31,302 bases of DNA from Promethearchaeota archaeon (GCA_016839905.1 JAEOTJ010000315.1:1-31302), one strand, 5' to 3'. Positions 15,503 through 25,712 are shown, counted from the first letter of the stretch. Translations and numbers: made by a program. Notes: generated from the sequence alone by a model not told the origin.

Positions 15503-16402
15503 ATGGAGAAAAAAGGAATTGCAATAGCTTCTAGGATGGATTCTAATAGGGCCATTAAATTAGCTAAAGAAGTATATAATTTTTTAGCTCAAAAGAAAAA
15601 AGAAACTGTTTATTTAGAAACCCGCTTAGCTCCTAAAATCGCTCCCTATAACGGTAAGGATCTAATTTCAATGACAGAAAAAGATACTAGTTTTGTCGTT
15701 TGCATCGGAGGTGATGGGAGCCTACTTCGCGTGGCAAATAGCATGCCTCAACAGAATGCTCCCCCGATATTAGGTGTGAATATTGGCTCTATTGGATTTT
15801 TAGATGAGTCAAATGAAAGAACTGTTTTTAAAGATTTGAATAAGGTTTTAGACAATAATTTTAAAATAGAAAATTGTTTAAAAATTACACCCTATATTGT
15901 TAAGAGTAATTCTGAAAGAATTAAACTCAATAATGCTTTAAATGAAGTTTTAATTGTTTCATCTAAAAATTCAAAGGTATTACAAGTCTCAATTAAGATT
16001 AATGGAGTTTTTCTTAATAGGTCTTATTTAGATGGTGTTTTAATAAGTACTCCTATAGGGTCTACGGCATATAATCTTAGTGCAGGAGGGGCCATAATAA
16101 ATCCTAAATTAGAATGCATGCAAATTGCAGCTTTAAATCCATTTGCGCGATCTGGATTAAAACCCATAGTGGTTCCACTAGATTCAGAAATAGAGGTAAA
16201 ATTATTGCGACCACGTTTGAATGCTAAAATTGTAATAGATGGGCAGCAAACAATTAATAAAATTCAACCTAACACTAAAATAATTGTTCATAATGCAAAT
16301 GTTCATACAAAATTTATTCGTTTTAGGGAAAGTTATTATAAGCGCTTAAAGAGAATCTTTCCAATTACTAAAGTACCACTAAGTGATTCCCCTGAAGAAT
16401 AA
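15503..16402 (+). CDS. nadK: NAD kinase
   Basis: Phosphorylates NAD to NADP using ATP or polyphosphate. The GGDGS motif (about residues 69-73) is followed by GVNIGSIGFLDE, the LNEVLIV motif and the GSTAYNLSAGG motif that binds NAD and positions the catalytic region. VIDGQ near the C-terminus completes the family pattern. The protein is about 299 residues, normal for the archaeal enzyme. A TTG at 15500 directly precedes ATG 15503; the ATG with AGGA at 15494-15497 is the better start. Its 3' end overlaps the most upstream possible start of nob1 by 20 nt, so the two are in one operon. Confidence 0.94.
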   Translation: MEKKGIAIASRMDSNRAIKLAKEVYNFLAQKKKETVYLETRLAPKIAPYNGKDLISMTEKDTSFVVCIGGDGSLLRVANSMPQQNAPPILGVNIGSIGFLDESNERTVFKDLNKVLDNNFKIENCLKITPYIVKSNSERIKLNNALNEVLIVSSKNSKVLQVSIKINGVFLNRSYLDGVLISTPIGSTAYNLSAGGAIINPKLECMQIAALNPFARSGLKPIVVPLDSEIEVKLLRPRLNAKIVIDGQQTINKIQPNTKIIVHNANVHTKFIRFRESYYKRLKRIFPITKVPLSDSPEE

Positions 16403-16952
16403 TGGCATAGAGTACATAACCGATTTCTTAATTTTTGACACAAATATTTTTTTAACTGGAATAGATATCAATTTAATTAAGGGAATTTTATTTACGACAC
16501 CTAAAATCATTGAGGAAATTAAAGTAAAAAAATTTTTTGATAAAAATCGAATTATTCTAACAAGGATTCAAGCTGCAATTGATAGTAAAAAATTATATAT
16601 TAGATCTCCATCAGCAAAATATATTCAAATTGTTAATGAAAACGCAAGATTTACTGGAGATTATAATGCATTGTCAGATGCCGATAAAGAATTAATTGCT
16701 TTAGCTCTTGAATTTAAGCATAATAAAAGGAAAAATGTCATTATATATACAGATGATTATTCAATGGAAAACGTTTGCTCTGAATTAAAAGTATCCTATT
16801 CATCATTAAATAAAAATGGAATAAATAAAAAGATAATCTGGGAAGTATATTGTCCTTTCTGTGAAGATTCTCATAAACCTGAAGATTTAAATAAAAGTTG
16901 TGAGAAATGTGGATCAAAATTAAAGCGAAAACCAAAAAAAAATAATAATTAA
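16383..16952 (+). CDS. nob1: Endoribonuclease Nob1 (PIN domain plus zinc ribbon)
   Basis: The nuclease that matures the 3' end of 16S rRNA in archaea and 18S rRNA in eukaryotes. The PIN domain starts at LIFDTNIFLTG (first acidic residue), with the later acidic motifs ALSDADKELIALALE and IYTDDYSMENV. It is followed by a rubredoxin-like zinc ribbon, CPFC near residue 157 and CEKCGSK near 174, and a basic tail. At 189 residues it is somewhat longer than many archaeal Nob1 proteins. The start is uncertain: GTG 16383 overlaps nadK by 20 nt and has no Shine-Dalgarno. A shorter start such as ATA 16407 (after the nadK stop) cannot be excluded, given the apparent ATT starts elsewhere. Confidence 0.88.
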   Translation: MIPLKNNGIEYITDFLIFDTNIFLTGIDINLIKGILFTTPKIIEEIKVKKFFDKNRIILTRIQAAIDSKKLYIRSPSAKYIQIVNENARFTGDYNALSDADKELIALALEFKHNKRKNVIIYTDDYSMENVCSELKVSYSSLNKNGINKKIIWEVYCPFCEDSHKPEDLNKSCEKCGSKLKRKPKKNNN

Positions 16953-17011
16953 TAATTAATATAAGGAAATTACTAAAATAAAAAATAGAAATAATCTTTT
17001 AAAGATGAAAA

Positions 17012-18067
17012 ATGGGTACAAAAATTAATGAATTAGTAAAAGAAGTAAAAAGAGCAATTACTATAGAAAATCTTTTTAATAAACGCATAGCAATTGATGC
17101 CTTCAACACATTATATCAATTTTTGGCAATAATTCGCCAGCAAGATGGAACTCCTTTAAAGGATTACAATGGAAACGTTACATCCCATATCTCAGGATTA
17201 TTTTATAGAACGATAAATTTTCTTGAGCATAATATAAAGCCTATTTTCGTTTTTGATGGAAAACCTTCTGGATTAAAATTAGAAACTATTAGAGGGAGAA
17301 GGGAAGTTAAGGAAAAAGCACGGGAGAAAATGATTGAAGCACAAGAAGCAGAAGATTTTAGGGAAGCTAAAAAATATGCACAACAAACATCAAAGCTAAC
17401 CACTAATATGATTGAAGAAAGTAAAAAATTAATTGATTACATGGGGATTCCTATTATTCAAGCGACTTCTGAAGGAGAGGCTCAAACAGCTTATTTAGTA
17501 GAGAAAGGAGATGCTTGGGGATGTGCTTCACAAGATTATGATACCTTGTTATTTGGAGGGGAACGGTTAATACGGAATTTTGCAGTGAGTAGGAGTAGGA
17601 AGGTGGGAAATACAAAAATCACTCTGGATATTGAATATGTATCTTTATCTAAATTATTAGATCATTTAAAAATTTCCCGGGAACAATTAATAGAGATGGG
17701 TATCTTAATTGGAGTTGATTTTTTTCCGGGCATAAAAGGTATTGGACAGCATACAGCTTTAGAATTGATTAAAAAATATAATTCTATAGAAAACATGGTA
17801 AAGGAGAAGGTAAAAGTTGGAAAAAAAGAAATTGATTTAAACATTGATATGATTCAAAAAATAAAAGATATCTTTTTAAATCCAAATATTGAAAAAAACT
17901 ATCAAAAATTAGTGTGGAAAAAATTAAATTATGAAAAAATAGAGGAATTACTTGTTGAACGACATAATTTTTCAAGACAAAGAGTAGAAAACGCTTTGGA
18001 ACGACTAAAAAAATTAGATACATCATCCGTTCAAACTTCCTTAAACGGATTTTTTAAGAGGAAATAA
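17012..18067 (+). CDS. fen: Flap endonuclease FEN1
   Basis: Structure-specific nuclease that removes 5' flaps during Okazaki-fragment maturation and repair. The start MGTKINELV has the conserved Met-Gly, whose glycine is exposed after Met removal. Metal-binding acids are seen in RIAIDAFNTLYQF, FVFDGKP, SEGEAQ and ASQDYDTLLFGG, and at GVDFFPGIKGIG, the helix-hairpin-helix region. The C-terminus QTSLNGFFKRK is a perfect PIP box (QxxLxxFF) for binding PCNA. The length of 351 residues is typical. It lies 59 bp after nob1 and 90 bp before cdc48 on the same strand. Confidence 0.97.
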   Translation: MGTKINELVKEVKRAITIENLFNKRIAIDAFNTLYQFLAIIRQQDGTPLKDYNGNVTSHISGLFYRTINFLEHNIKPIFVFDGKPSGLKLETIRGRREVKEKAREKMIEAQEAEDFREAKKYAQQTSKLTTNMIEESKKLIDYMGIPIIQATSEGEAQTAYLVEKGDAWGCASQDYDTLLFGGERLIRNFAVSRSRKVGNTKITLDIEYVSLSKLLDHLKISREQLIEMGILIGVDFFPGIKGIGQHTALELIKKYNSIENMVKEKVKVGKKEIDLNIDMIQKIKDIFLNPNIEKNYQKLVWKKLNYEKIEELLVERHNFSRQRVENALERLKKLDTSSVQTSLNGFFKRK

Positions 18068-18157
18068 AAGATTATAATATAAAAGCAAAAGATTTTTACA
18101 AAATTTTAATATCATTTAATTATAAGAAAAAAAAAAATACTCTAGAATAAATAAGAT

Positions 18158-20395
18158 ATGACAGTGAAAGACGGTAAAGATGATGAAGATGACGCTCTAA
18201 AGGAAGGAGAAAGCGTTTCTTTACGAGTACAAGAGGCAAGAAAGAGGGATATCGGGAGAAATATTATAAGAATTGATCAAAAAACTATGGAAAAATTATT
18301 TATTCAAACTGGTGATATAATTGCAGTTAAAGGCAAAAAGGAGAGTGCAGGTATTGCATGGCCATCCTATCCTCAAGATGATGGTTTAGGAATTATTCGG
18401 TTTGATTCTAGATTAAGGAAAAATACTGGAACAAGTATAGATGATAATATTGAAATTAGAAAAGTAAATGCCAAACCTGCCCAAAATATTGTTTTGGCAC
18501 CCGCAATGGTTAAAATTAGAACTAATCCTAAATTTGAATCTTTTGTAAAAAGAAAGCTAATTAATTATCCTATTACAATGGATGATATGATATACATAGC
18601 TATTGGGATTAGTAGAGAAATTATATTTAAAGTTATAAATTTAAGACCTAAAGGAGTCTGTGTTATTAAACAAGAGACATCACTTCATATTAGCGAGCGT
18701 ATAACTGATGAGGATGAGAAAGGAACCGAATATGTAACATATGAAGATGTAGGAGGTTTAGATAAAGAAATACAAAAAGTAAGAGAAATGGTGGAACTAC
18801 CATTACGACATCCTTCATTATTTAAACGATTAGGGATAGATCCTCCAAAAGGAGTGTTATTAAGAGGACCTCCAGGTTGTGGAAAAACATTATTAGCTAG
18901 AGCTGTTGCTAATGAAAGTGAGGCACATTTTATTTCAATCAATGGTCCAGAAATTATGAGCAAGTTTTATGGTGAGTCTGAGAAGCGTCTTCGCAAACTC
19001 TTTGATGAGGCGGAGGAGAGGAGCCCATCTATTATATTTATTGATGAGCTTGATGCGATTGCTCCAAAAAGAGAGACTGTTACAGGAGAGGTTGAAAGAA
19101 GGGTTGTTGCACAATTATTAGCACTCATGGATGGGTTACACGGGAGAGGGAGAGTAATTGTTATTGGAGCAACGAATAGACCTAATAGCTTAGATGCTGC
19201 TTTACGAAGGCCAGGGAGATTTGATCGTGAAATTGAGATAAAAGTTCCTAATGAAAAAGGACGTCGAGAGGTTTTTCAAATACATACTCGAAACATGCCA
19301 CTTGATAAGAAAATCTCTTTAAAAGAATATTCACAAATAACTCATGGTTTTGTAGGTGCGGATATTACTGCAATTTGTCGAGAGGCCGCCATGTCTGCTT
19401 TAAGACGTTATTTACCTAAAATAGATCTCGAATCTGAAATAATTGACTCAGAATTATTAGAACAAATTGAAGTAACTAAAGATGATTTCAATCAAGCTCT
19501 TAAAGAAGTTTTACCTTCTGCAATAAGAGAAGTATTTGTAGAAATACCAAATATAAAATGGGAACAGGTTGGAGGATTAGAAGATTTAAAACAAAAATTA
19601 CTTGAGGCTGTAGATTGGCCACTTTCACATCCAAAAATATTTAAGAGAATGGGAATAGCACCTCCAAAAGGTATATTACTTTACGGACCACCGGGTTGTG
19701 GAAAAACATTGCTAGCTAGAGCAGTTGCTACAGAAAGTAAGGCAAATTTTATATCAATTAAGGGTCCAGAACTTTTATCAAAATGGGTTGGAGAAAGTGA
19801 GAAAGCCATTCGTGAAGTATTCCGTAAAGCTAAAATGGCTGCACCTTGTATAATCTTTTTCGATGAATTTGATTCTATTGCTCCAAGCAGGGGCCGACAT
19901 ACTTCTGATGCCGGTGTGAGTGAGAAAGTATTATCACAGTTTTTAACAGAATTGGATGGATTAGAACGCATGAAAGATATTGTAGTAATTGCTGCAACTA
20001 ACCGTCCAGATATACTAGATCCTGCATTAATAAGACCGGGAAGAATTGATCGCATTTTACTAGTCCCTGCTCCTGATAATAAAGGGCGGTTTGAAATATT
20101 AAAGATTTTTACAAAAGATATGCCTTTAACGAATAATGTACAACTTGAAGATTTAAATAAATTAATTGAAGGTTTTTCTGGAGCGGATATAGAAACACTA
20201 TGCCGAGAAGCTGCCATGATAGCGCTGAGAGAGAATATTCGAGCAAGAAAGGTTTCTCTTGAGCATTTTAAAGAAGCTAGATTAGATGTTCATCCATCAA
20301 TAACTCCAGAAGTTAAAAAACATTATGAAGAATTTGCAATAAAACTTAAAAGAATGAACCTTGAAAAAACAGGGAAAGAAGAATTTTTTATTTAA
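18158..20395 (+). CDS. cdc48: Cdc48/VAT AAA ATPase
   Basis: Hexameric ATP-driven unfoldase (archaeal VAT, eukaryotic p97). The order is an N-terminal double-psi barrel/Cdc48_2 substrate-recruiting region (1-~190), then D1 and D2 AAA modules. Walker A GPPGCGKT is at residue 237 and again at 510. Walker B appears as [10 protein letters not shown] and [10 protein letters not shown]. The second-region-of-homology arginines are in [10 protein letters not shown] and [10 protein letters not shown], and an intersubunit linker lies between. The 745-residue length is standard. The C-terminus ends in EEFFI, which resembles a hydrophobic-aromatic-X proteasome-docking tail, with Phe in place of Tyr. No proteasome gene is nearby. 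Confidence 0.97.
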   Translation: MTVKDGKDDEDDALKEGESVSLRVQEARKRDIGRNIIRIDQKTMEKLFIQTGDIIAVKGKKESAGIAWPSYPQDDGLGIIRFDSRLRKNTGTSIDDNIEIRKVNAKPAQNIVLAPAMVKIRTNPKFESFVKRKLINYPITMDDMIYIAIGISREIIFKVINLRPKGVCVIKQETSLHISERITDEDEKGTEYVTYEDVGGLDKEIQKVREMVELPLRHPSLFKRLGIDPPKGVLLRGPPGCGKTLLARAVANESEAHFISINGPEIMSKFYGESEKRLRKLFDEAEERSPSIIFIDELDAIAPKRETVTGEVERRVVAQLLALMDGLHGRGRVIVIGATNRPNSLDAALRRPGRFDREIEIKVPNEKGRREVFQIHTRNMPLDKKISLKEYSQITHGFVGADITAICREAAMSALRRYLPKIDLESEIIDSELLEQIEVTKDDFNQALKEVLPSAIREVFVEIPNIKWEQVGGLEDLKQKLLEAVDWPLSHPKIFKRMGIAPPKGILLYGPPGCGKTLLARAVATESKANFISIKGPELLSKWVGESEKAIREVFRKAKMAAPCIIFFDEFDSIAPSRGRHTSDAGVSEKVLSQFLTELDGLERMKDIVVIAATNRPDILDPALIRPGRIDRILLVPAPDNKGRFEILKIFTKDMPLTNNVQLEDLNKLIEGFSGADIETLCREAAMIALRENIRARKVSLEHFKEARLDVHPSITPEVKKHYEEFAIKLKRMNLEKTGKEEFFI

Positions 20396-20495
20396 ATCGA
20401 AATCTTAATTAGAAAATGATTATTCCTTTTATATATAATATTTCATTATTTTCTTATCCTTCTTAGATTCTTATAGGATATATATAATTTTTAAG

Positions 20496-20777
20496 GTGAA
20501 TTTTATAGAAAATTATAGATGGAACCAAAAACCAATAATAAATTCAATTATAGACATTTTGATAAAAAATAAGGGAGAAATCCTTGATAAACGTCTTGAA
20601 GAATTATTAAAAAAGGAGTTTCCTTATGTTAATCCATTAAATTTGGAAGAAATGTACATGAAATTAGAAAGTCAGAATATTATTCATGTTTTTAGGGTTT
20701 CGAAGAATAAAAAGATGATTGTCTATAATAAAAATAATAAGGCTTTAAAAAATAATCTTATAGAAGATTTAAGTTAA
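20496..20777 (+). CDS. Small hypothetical protein, possible winged helix
   Basis: A 93-residue protein starting at GTG 20496, with AAGG immediately before it. The pattern of three helices (IINSIIDILIKNKG, DKRLEELLKKEFP, LNLEEMYMKLESQNII) followed by a beta hairpin (HVFRVSKNKKMIVYNK) suggests a winged-helix fold, for DNA or protein binding. I recognise no family. It lies 100 bp after cdc48, beyond a T-rich stretch, and its 3' end overlaps the 3' end of the convergent HerA gene by 9 nt. Function unknown. Confidence 0.6.
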   Translation: MNFIENYRWNQKPIINSIIDILIKNKGEILDKRLEELLKKEFPYVNPLNLEEMYMKLESQNIIHVFRVSKNKKMIVYNKNNKALKNNLIEDLS

Positions 20778-22295
20778 TTGTTTATTATGCCAATTTAAAC
20801 AAATTTCTTCTAATAATAAATCTTTTCTTTGAGATTGATATTTTCGTTCTCTAATATCTATAAAAATTGGATAATTTACAGCATTTCCCATTATTAGCAT
20901 CTCTCCAACACCTAAACTTGAGATTGTATCGGCATAATCTTTCGTGATAGCTTCCGAACTTTCCATTAGATGTTTTAAATCGTAAGGATTTTTAATATTT
21001 AAAATCATTTTAGAATTACATTGAGAGAGTGCTGTTGTACTCAATTTTTTTGGCCTTTGGCTCAATAAACATAAGCACGCCATAAATTTTCTTCCTTCTC
21101 TTGCGATTGTTTCTATAATTGCCTTAGAAAGAGCCTTTGATTGGGATGCTTCGGGACATAATTGGTGGGCTTCTTCAATAATTAATAAAAAAGGAGGGAC
21201 ATTATTCATCCTTCTTTCAAAGAACAAACGATTACATAAATGATCCACAATTATTTGCTTTTTTCTAATGCTTGTTTCATTAGCTAAATTAAAAATTGTT
21301 ATTTCTCGTTTATTTACAATATTATTTAACTGTGGATTTTCCATAGGACCAAAAAGATTTAGATGATCTAACTCTGATAACCACCCGATTAAGGCTTGTT
21401 TTGAGCTCTTATTTCCATCTATTTCTTTTTCAATATATTCAATTAAATCATTAATAGCATAGAAATTATTTTTATTTTCTTTTTTTTTCATATTTTTTAT
21501 ATATTTTGTAAGATCTCTTATCTGAACATTTGATATTTGAGATTGATATTTTTTAAAAGTATAAGCATGCATTTTAGGTACAGATATTTGAAAATAAGAA
21601 CAATCAAAAATCTTTACTTTATCGCTTAACTCAGGAACATCTTTTAGATATGAATATTCTCCATGTACATCAATTAAAATAATTGCTGGAGTACCTTGAG
21701 ATTCATCTCTAGTTAATAATTCTTCAATTAGAACCGAAGTCAAATAACTTTTTCCTCCTCCCGAAATCGCTAAAATGGCAATATGCTTATTTAATAGACG
21801 ATTAATATTAATTGAAGCTTTATAATTTGTAACCTTTACTTTACCCAAATTTAATCCATTTTCAATATCAAATCCAAGAAATAGGTTGAGAATTTCCTGT
21901 TCTACAAGGAAGACTTCGGCTCCGGGGTGGGCAGGGAAAGTCATTCTTTGGACTTTTTTAATCTCTTTTTTATTATTATCTTTAAAATTAATTAAGCCTA
22001 AACTCTTAACCATTGCGATTGCATATTCAAAATCTTTACTAGGGAAGAGTCCTTTCAGAATATCTTGATTTGGATTGCTATTATAAGCCTTAATTGTTAA
22101 TGCATCAGAAAAATATTCATTTGAAAGTATAATTCTTTCAATAATCCCTATTAAATACCCCTCACTTGTTTCAGTAGAAACAAATAATCCCTTTCGAATA
22201 AGAGTTCCATTTTTAAATTTATTTATAACAAAAGGGTATTTACTGACATCTGGAAAATTATTAAAATTAAAAACGATTCCTACTTTAACTGACAT
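20769..22295 (-). CDS. HerA-family ATPase (DUF87)
   Basis: A 508-residue FtsK/HerA superfamily motor. The N-terminal ~150 residues resemble the HAS beta-barrel. Walker A ISGGGKSYL is at 177-185 (preceded by NKHIAILA), Walker B is LLIIEEAHQLCPEA, and the sensor region is LLSQRPKKLSTTALSQCNSKMILNIKNPYD. HerA works with the NurA nuclease to resect double-strand breaks in archaea. No nurA, mre11 or rad50 gene is adjacent, so this may be a HerA paralogue rather than the recombination helicase itself. The ATG at 22295 is followed by the canonical VKVGIVFNFNNFPDV barrel start. Confidence 0.87.
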   Translation of the reverse strand: MSVKVGIVFNFNNFPDVSKYPFVINKFKNGTLIRKGLFVSTETSEGYLIGIIERIILSNEYFSDALTIKAYNSNPNQDILKGLFPSKDFEYAIAMVKSLGLINFKDNNKKEIKKVQRMTFPAHPGAEVFLVEQEILNLFLGFDIENGLNLGKVKVTNYKASININRLLNKHIAILAISGGGKSYLTSVLIEELLTRDESQGTPAIILIDVHGEYSYLKDVPELSDKVKIFDCSYFQISVPKMHAYTFKKYQSQISNVQIRDLTKYIKNMKKKENKNNFYAINDLIEYIEKEIDGNKSSKQALIGWLSELDHLNLFGPMENPQLNNIVNKREITIFNLANETSIRKKQIIVDHLCNRLFFERRMNNVPPFLLIIEEAHQLCPEASQSKALSKAIIETIAREGRKFMACLCLLSQRPKKLSTTALSQCNSKMILNIKNPYDLKHLMESSEAITKDYADTISSLGVGEMLIMGNAVNYPIFIDIRERKYQSQRKDLLLEEICLNWHNKQLT

Positions 22296-22424
22296 AATTT
22301 ATCCCAAAAAACAAATAAAATAGTGAAAGTTCTACTTGATTTTAGAAAAGATAAGTTATAAATATAAAGAAAATGTGTGTAATAGTTTTCTAATTTGATA
22401 AAAAAAATTTTTTGAATTAGAAAT

Positions 22425-23207
22425 TTATTCTTCTAATTCACCTACCATTTTAAGTATTAGATAATAACCATTATACCAAAGATAATTTAATGCGAATGCT
22501 AAACCATCAAGGATTAATAGTCCAGCTCCTATTATCAAAATAAGTTGGCCCCATGAAAGATTAATTAAAAAGCCGACAATAGAATCTTCCCCAGTATTTC
22601 CAATCACTAATTCTTCAATGAGAACATATATTATACCTATGATTATGGCAAAAATACTTAACATTAATGCTCCAGCTCCAATTTTTATGATAGGTTTGTC
22701 TTTATATTTTTTGTCCAGGTCTCTTTTCCTAAAAGTAATTTTCATTATTATGTGTATTCCCTTTGTGGCTAAGCTGTAAAAGAAAATCACAAAGAAAAAT
22801 AATCCTGCTAAGATTCCTCCTATAAGAGCAATTTTAAAACCTGTACTTGATTTCATAAATGCTTCCGCTTTACCCGTTGGTGCTAATAGCTCTACAAATG
22901 CCCAGACGCCACCTGTTACTATTACTATACAAGAAATGACTATTGAAATATATAGTAGTGTCGCAATGATTTTTTGTCTTTTAGTATATTCGAGAATTAT
23001 CCCAGATTTAGTTTCAACTATTTTCTTTTTGGGCTTTTTTTTATCATCCTTCTTTTTTTCCGGCTTTTCAACCTTGATTTCTGGTAATTTTAATTTATCC
23101 TTCGCTTTTTCTAGGTTTTTAGTATTAATTAGTTCTTTTTTATCCTCTAAGGATTGGTCATTTTCCTCAGATTTTTTTTTTTCTTGATCAAAGAAAGGAT
23201 CACTCAT
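22425..23207 (-). CDS. Four-helix membrane protein with long charged N-terminal tail
   Basis: A 260-residue protein of unknown function. Residues 1-75 form a very lysine- and glutamate-rich, probably disordered cytoplasmic tail (with repeats of the KKK/PEKKKDDKKKPKKK type). Four hydrophobic segments follow, near 80-108, 124-148, 174-200 and 210-240, with a basic loop (FRKRDLDKKYKDK) between the second and third. There are no catalytic or binding motifs. It sits alone between the FGGY kinase and HerA genes on the same strand, with gaps over 120 bp on both sides. It may be a lineage-specific membrane adaptor. Confidence 0.7.
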   Translation of the reverse strand: MSDPFFDQEKKKSEENDQSLEDKKELINTKNLEKAKDKLKLPEIKVEKPEKKKDDKKKPKKKIVETKSGIILEYTKRQKIIATLLYISIVISCIVIVTGGVWAFVELLAPTGKAEAFMKSSTGFKIALIGGILAGLFFFVIFFYSLATKGIHIIMKITFRKRDLDKKYKDKPIIKIGAGALMLSIFAIIIGIIYVLIEELVIGNTGEDSIVGFLINLSWGQLILIIGAGLLILDGLAFALNYLWYNGYYLILKMVGELEE

Positions 23208-23335
23208 GATATAAAAATAGACTTTTTTATATATAAAATTGTTTATTAGAATAATTTAGAAAAATTAATTAAACAATCTCTATTATAAATTTCTTTATTT
23301 ACTCATTTTCTTCAATAATAAAAAAAGATAATAAT

Positions 23336-24871
23336 TTATTCTGAATTTGGAATCTTTGTTAAATCTGTAAATGTCTTATAGAAATTTTTACTGTTAATGA
23401 GTTTATATAAATCATTTGAGAAATTAAAGATTCCATCATAAAAATTATGCCGATTTTCATTTGGTGTCCATTTTCTATCTACTTTACAGATATTTTCAGC
23501 TGCTTTTGCTATATCTGGAAATATTCCTGCTCCAGCAGCTGCTAAAATGGCAGCACCTAAAGATGTAGCTTCTTCAACTATATTTCTAACACATTTTATA
23601 CCTAATACATCTGCCATTATTTGATTCCAGAAATTAGAACGCGAGCCACCACCAGTTAATTTTAGTTCCTTAGGTTCTATTCCTAATTCTTTAAATACTT
23701 CAATATTTTTTCGAATTTCAAAAGTAACACTCTCTAGCACTGCTCTATAAAGATCTTTTCTCTGATGGCCTAATGATAAACCAAAAATTACTCCTTTTGC
23801 ATATGGATTCCAATGGGGAGCTCCCGCACCTATAAAATGAGGTATTAATAAAATTCCATTAGCCCCTATAGGAGATTTTTCTGCTTCACTTGTGATTATT
23901 TCATATGGATCTTGGTCTTTTTCGGCTTTTATTCGCTCTTCATATCCTATTTCATCTCTAAACCATTTTAAAATTGAACCTGTGCTAAATATTGCGCTCT
24001 CTTGAACCCATGTTCCTGGAATAGCTCCACAACTACATAAAACTCGCTTTTCAGGGTCAAATTTTGGCATGTTTAAATACGCTAAGATAAAGCTTCCTGT
24101 TCCAGTAGTACATTTCATTTCCCCTGGAGCGACTACCCCTACTCCTAATGCGGCTGATTGTTGATCTCCTGCTCCAGTAATGACTAAAGTTTTTTTATCA
24201 AAACTTGTTTCGTCACAATTAATTTCACCGATATCTACTCCACTCTCCACTGCTTCTGGCATTTTATCTAAATCCAATTCAAGTTCTGAAGCAATCTTAT
24301 CTGAATATTTTAATTTATTTATATCAAATAACATTGTCCTAGAGGCATTAGAAAAATCAGTACAGAATTGCCCTGTTAATTTATGAATTATAAAATCAGA
24401 TACCAACAGGAATTTATGAGTTTTATTATATATTTCTGGTTTATTATCTTTAAACCATAAAATTTTCGTAGCAGAAAAATAGGGATCAATTGTTAAGCCT
24501 GTTATATCATAAATCTTATTAACTCCAATTTTATTTTTAATGAATTCAACCTGTTCTGTAGTTCTTCTATCTTGCCAGACTATAGCTTTGGATAAAGCTT
24601 CTCCATTTTTTCCAACTGGAACAATTGTTTCCCTCTGGTTTGTAACTGAAAGACTGACGATTTCAGTCTTATCAATCCCGCTTTTTTTAATTGCGGTATC
24701 AATTGTTTTTTTTATTGACTCCCACCATATATTCGCATCTTGTTCTACAGATGATGGCGTAGGATAATAACTATTCCATTCTTGGTAATCGCTTGCTAAT
24801 ATTGACCCTGCAATATCAAAAATAATAGCACGACAACCAGAAGTTCCTAAATCGAGAGCTGCAATATGCAT
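23336..24871 (-). CDS. FGGY-family carbohydrate kinase, glycerol-kinase-like
   Basis: A 511-residue FGGY kinase beginning MHIAALDLGTSGCRAIIF (the ATP-binding phosphate-1 motif). The glycerol-binding set of GlpK is kept: NQRET, AIVWQDRRT, DPYFSATK, AGDQQ and TGTGSFIL. These correspond to the Arg-Glu, Trp, Tyr, Asp and Phe ligands in E. coli GlpK. The second half (GAPHWNPYAKGVIFGLSLG, ESVTFEIRKN, LTGGGSRSNFWNQIMADVLG) is closer to xylulokinase-type members. Glycerol is the most likely substrate but another polyol cannot be excluded. No glycerol-3-phosphate dehydrogenase or transporter gene is nearby. Confidence 0.85.
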   Translation of the reverse strand: MHIAALDLGTSGCRAIIFDIAGSILASDYQEWNSYYPTPSSVEQDANIWWESIKKTIDTAIKKSGIDKTEIVSLSVTNQRETIVPVGKNGEALSKAIVWQDRRTTEQVEFIKNKIGVNKIYDITGLTIDPYFSATKILWFKDNKPEIYNKTHKFLLVSDFIIHKLTGQFCTDFSNASRTMLFDINKLKYSDKIASELELDLDKMPEAVESGVDIGEINCDETSFDKKTLVITGAGDQQSAALGVGVVAPGEMKCTTGTGSFILAYLNMPKFDPEKRVLCSCGAIPGTWVQESAIFSTGSILKWFRDEIGYEERIKAEKDQDPYEIITSEAEKSPIGANGILLIPHFIGAGAPHWNPYAKGVIFGLSLGHQRKDLYRAVLESVTFEIRKNIEVFKELGIEPKELKLTGGGSRSNFWNQIMADVLGIKCVRNIVEEATSLGAAILAAAGAGIFPDIAKAAENICKVDRKWTPNENRHNFYDGIFNFSNDLYKLINSKNFYKTFTDLTKIPNSE

Positions 24872-24974
24872 TTATTTGATTACCCTTTTTATTATATTAT
24901 TATTTTATTAATATATTATTTTAAATTTTAATTATTAATAAATTTCCTAATTGCTAAATTAACATCATATGCAT

Positions 24975-25664
24975 TTATTTTTCTTTTTTATATCCACATT
25001 TCGTACAAATTAATTGCCCGAAACCAACTTTATAATCTAAACCAGAAATATTAGTCATTAGTTCATTACAAATAGGACATTTAGGTTCATATGCAGGAAA
25101 CCATTGCCCTTTAATATTCGGCATTTTACCTATAGTATTAATAAATCTCATTTTATCTAAATATTCTCTGTTGAATTGAAAGACTTGTTGCTCCTCTGCT
25201 AATGATTTTCCTTTAGGGGCTAAAATCATCAGAAATTTTATTTTTGAGGGCATGTTTAATAAAGAAAGCGTTTTTAATAGAGCCTCACTCTTATAATCTA
25301 CTAATAATTGACCTAATTCTGGAGGGGCTAAAGCTACTAGAATTCCTTGAGGAATCTCTTCTTTCTTAATCTTTTGGAATAGGAACTGAAACATCCTCCT
25401 TTGATCATCAAAGGCCCACACGAAATTCCAATCAGCTATATTGTAATCTTCGTTATTAGGTCCTACTATTCTTTTTATAGTTTGAGACCATGAGTAATGG
25501 TTATTATCATACACTTTTGAAATTAAATCGTCAAAAAACACTTGCTCGATCACGGGAAATTTCTTAAAGATGTTTTTAAGTGATAATAATCTTATTTGGG
25601 TTAATTGATTTGTATTTAGTCCATCCCAAGGCGTATAAGTGTAAACTGAAAAAAAATCAGTCAT
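24975..25664 (-). CDS. Hypothetical protein with C-terminal zinc ribbon
   Basis: I do not recognise this family. The longest frame (232 residues) begins at a TTG at 25673; ATG 25664 (MTDFFSVYTYTPWDG) is preferred here. The body is mixed alpha/beta with YTPWDGLN, a WNFVWAFDDQRR segment and hydrophobic strands GILVALAPP and IKFLMILAP. In 232-residue numbering a CxxC-x20-CxxC zinc ribbon (C199, C202, C223, C226) closes the protein. It lies 48 bp downstream of the DNA methyltransferase on the same strand. No PD-(D/E)XK, HNH or GIY-YIG nuclease motif is visible, so calling it the partner restriction enzyme would be speculation. Confidence 0.7.
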   Translation of the reverse strand: MTDFFSVYTYTPWDGLNTNQLTQIRLLSLKNIFKKFPVIEQVFFDDLISKVYDNNHYSWSQTIKRIVGPNNEDYNIADWNFVWAFDDQRRMFQFLFQKIKKEEIPQGILVALAPPELGQLLVDYKSEALLKTLSLLNMPSKIKFLMILAPKGKSLAEEQQVFQFNREYLDKMRFINTIGKMPNIKGQWFPAYEPKCPICNELMTNISGLDYKVGFGQLICTKCGYKKEK

Positions 25665-25712
25665 TAATATCAATTAAGGTTTTAATTATAATAAATTCTA
25701 TTTGTGTTTTAT

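Noticed and set aside
19681..20217. A 178-codon minus-strand frame opposite the Cdc48 D2 domain
   Set aside because: It is antisense to a strongly conserved AAA domain and has the Ser/Pro/Gly-rich make-up of a reverse-frame shadow.
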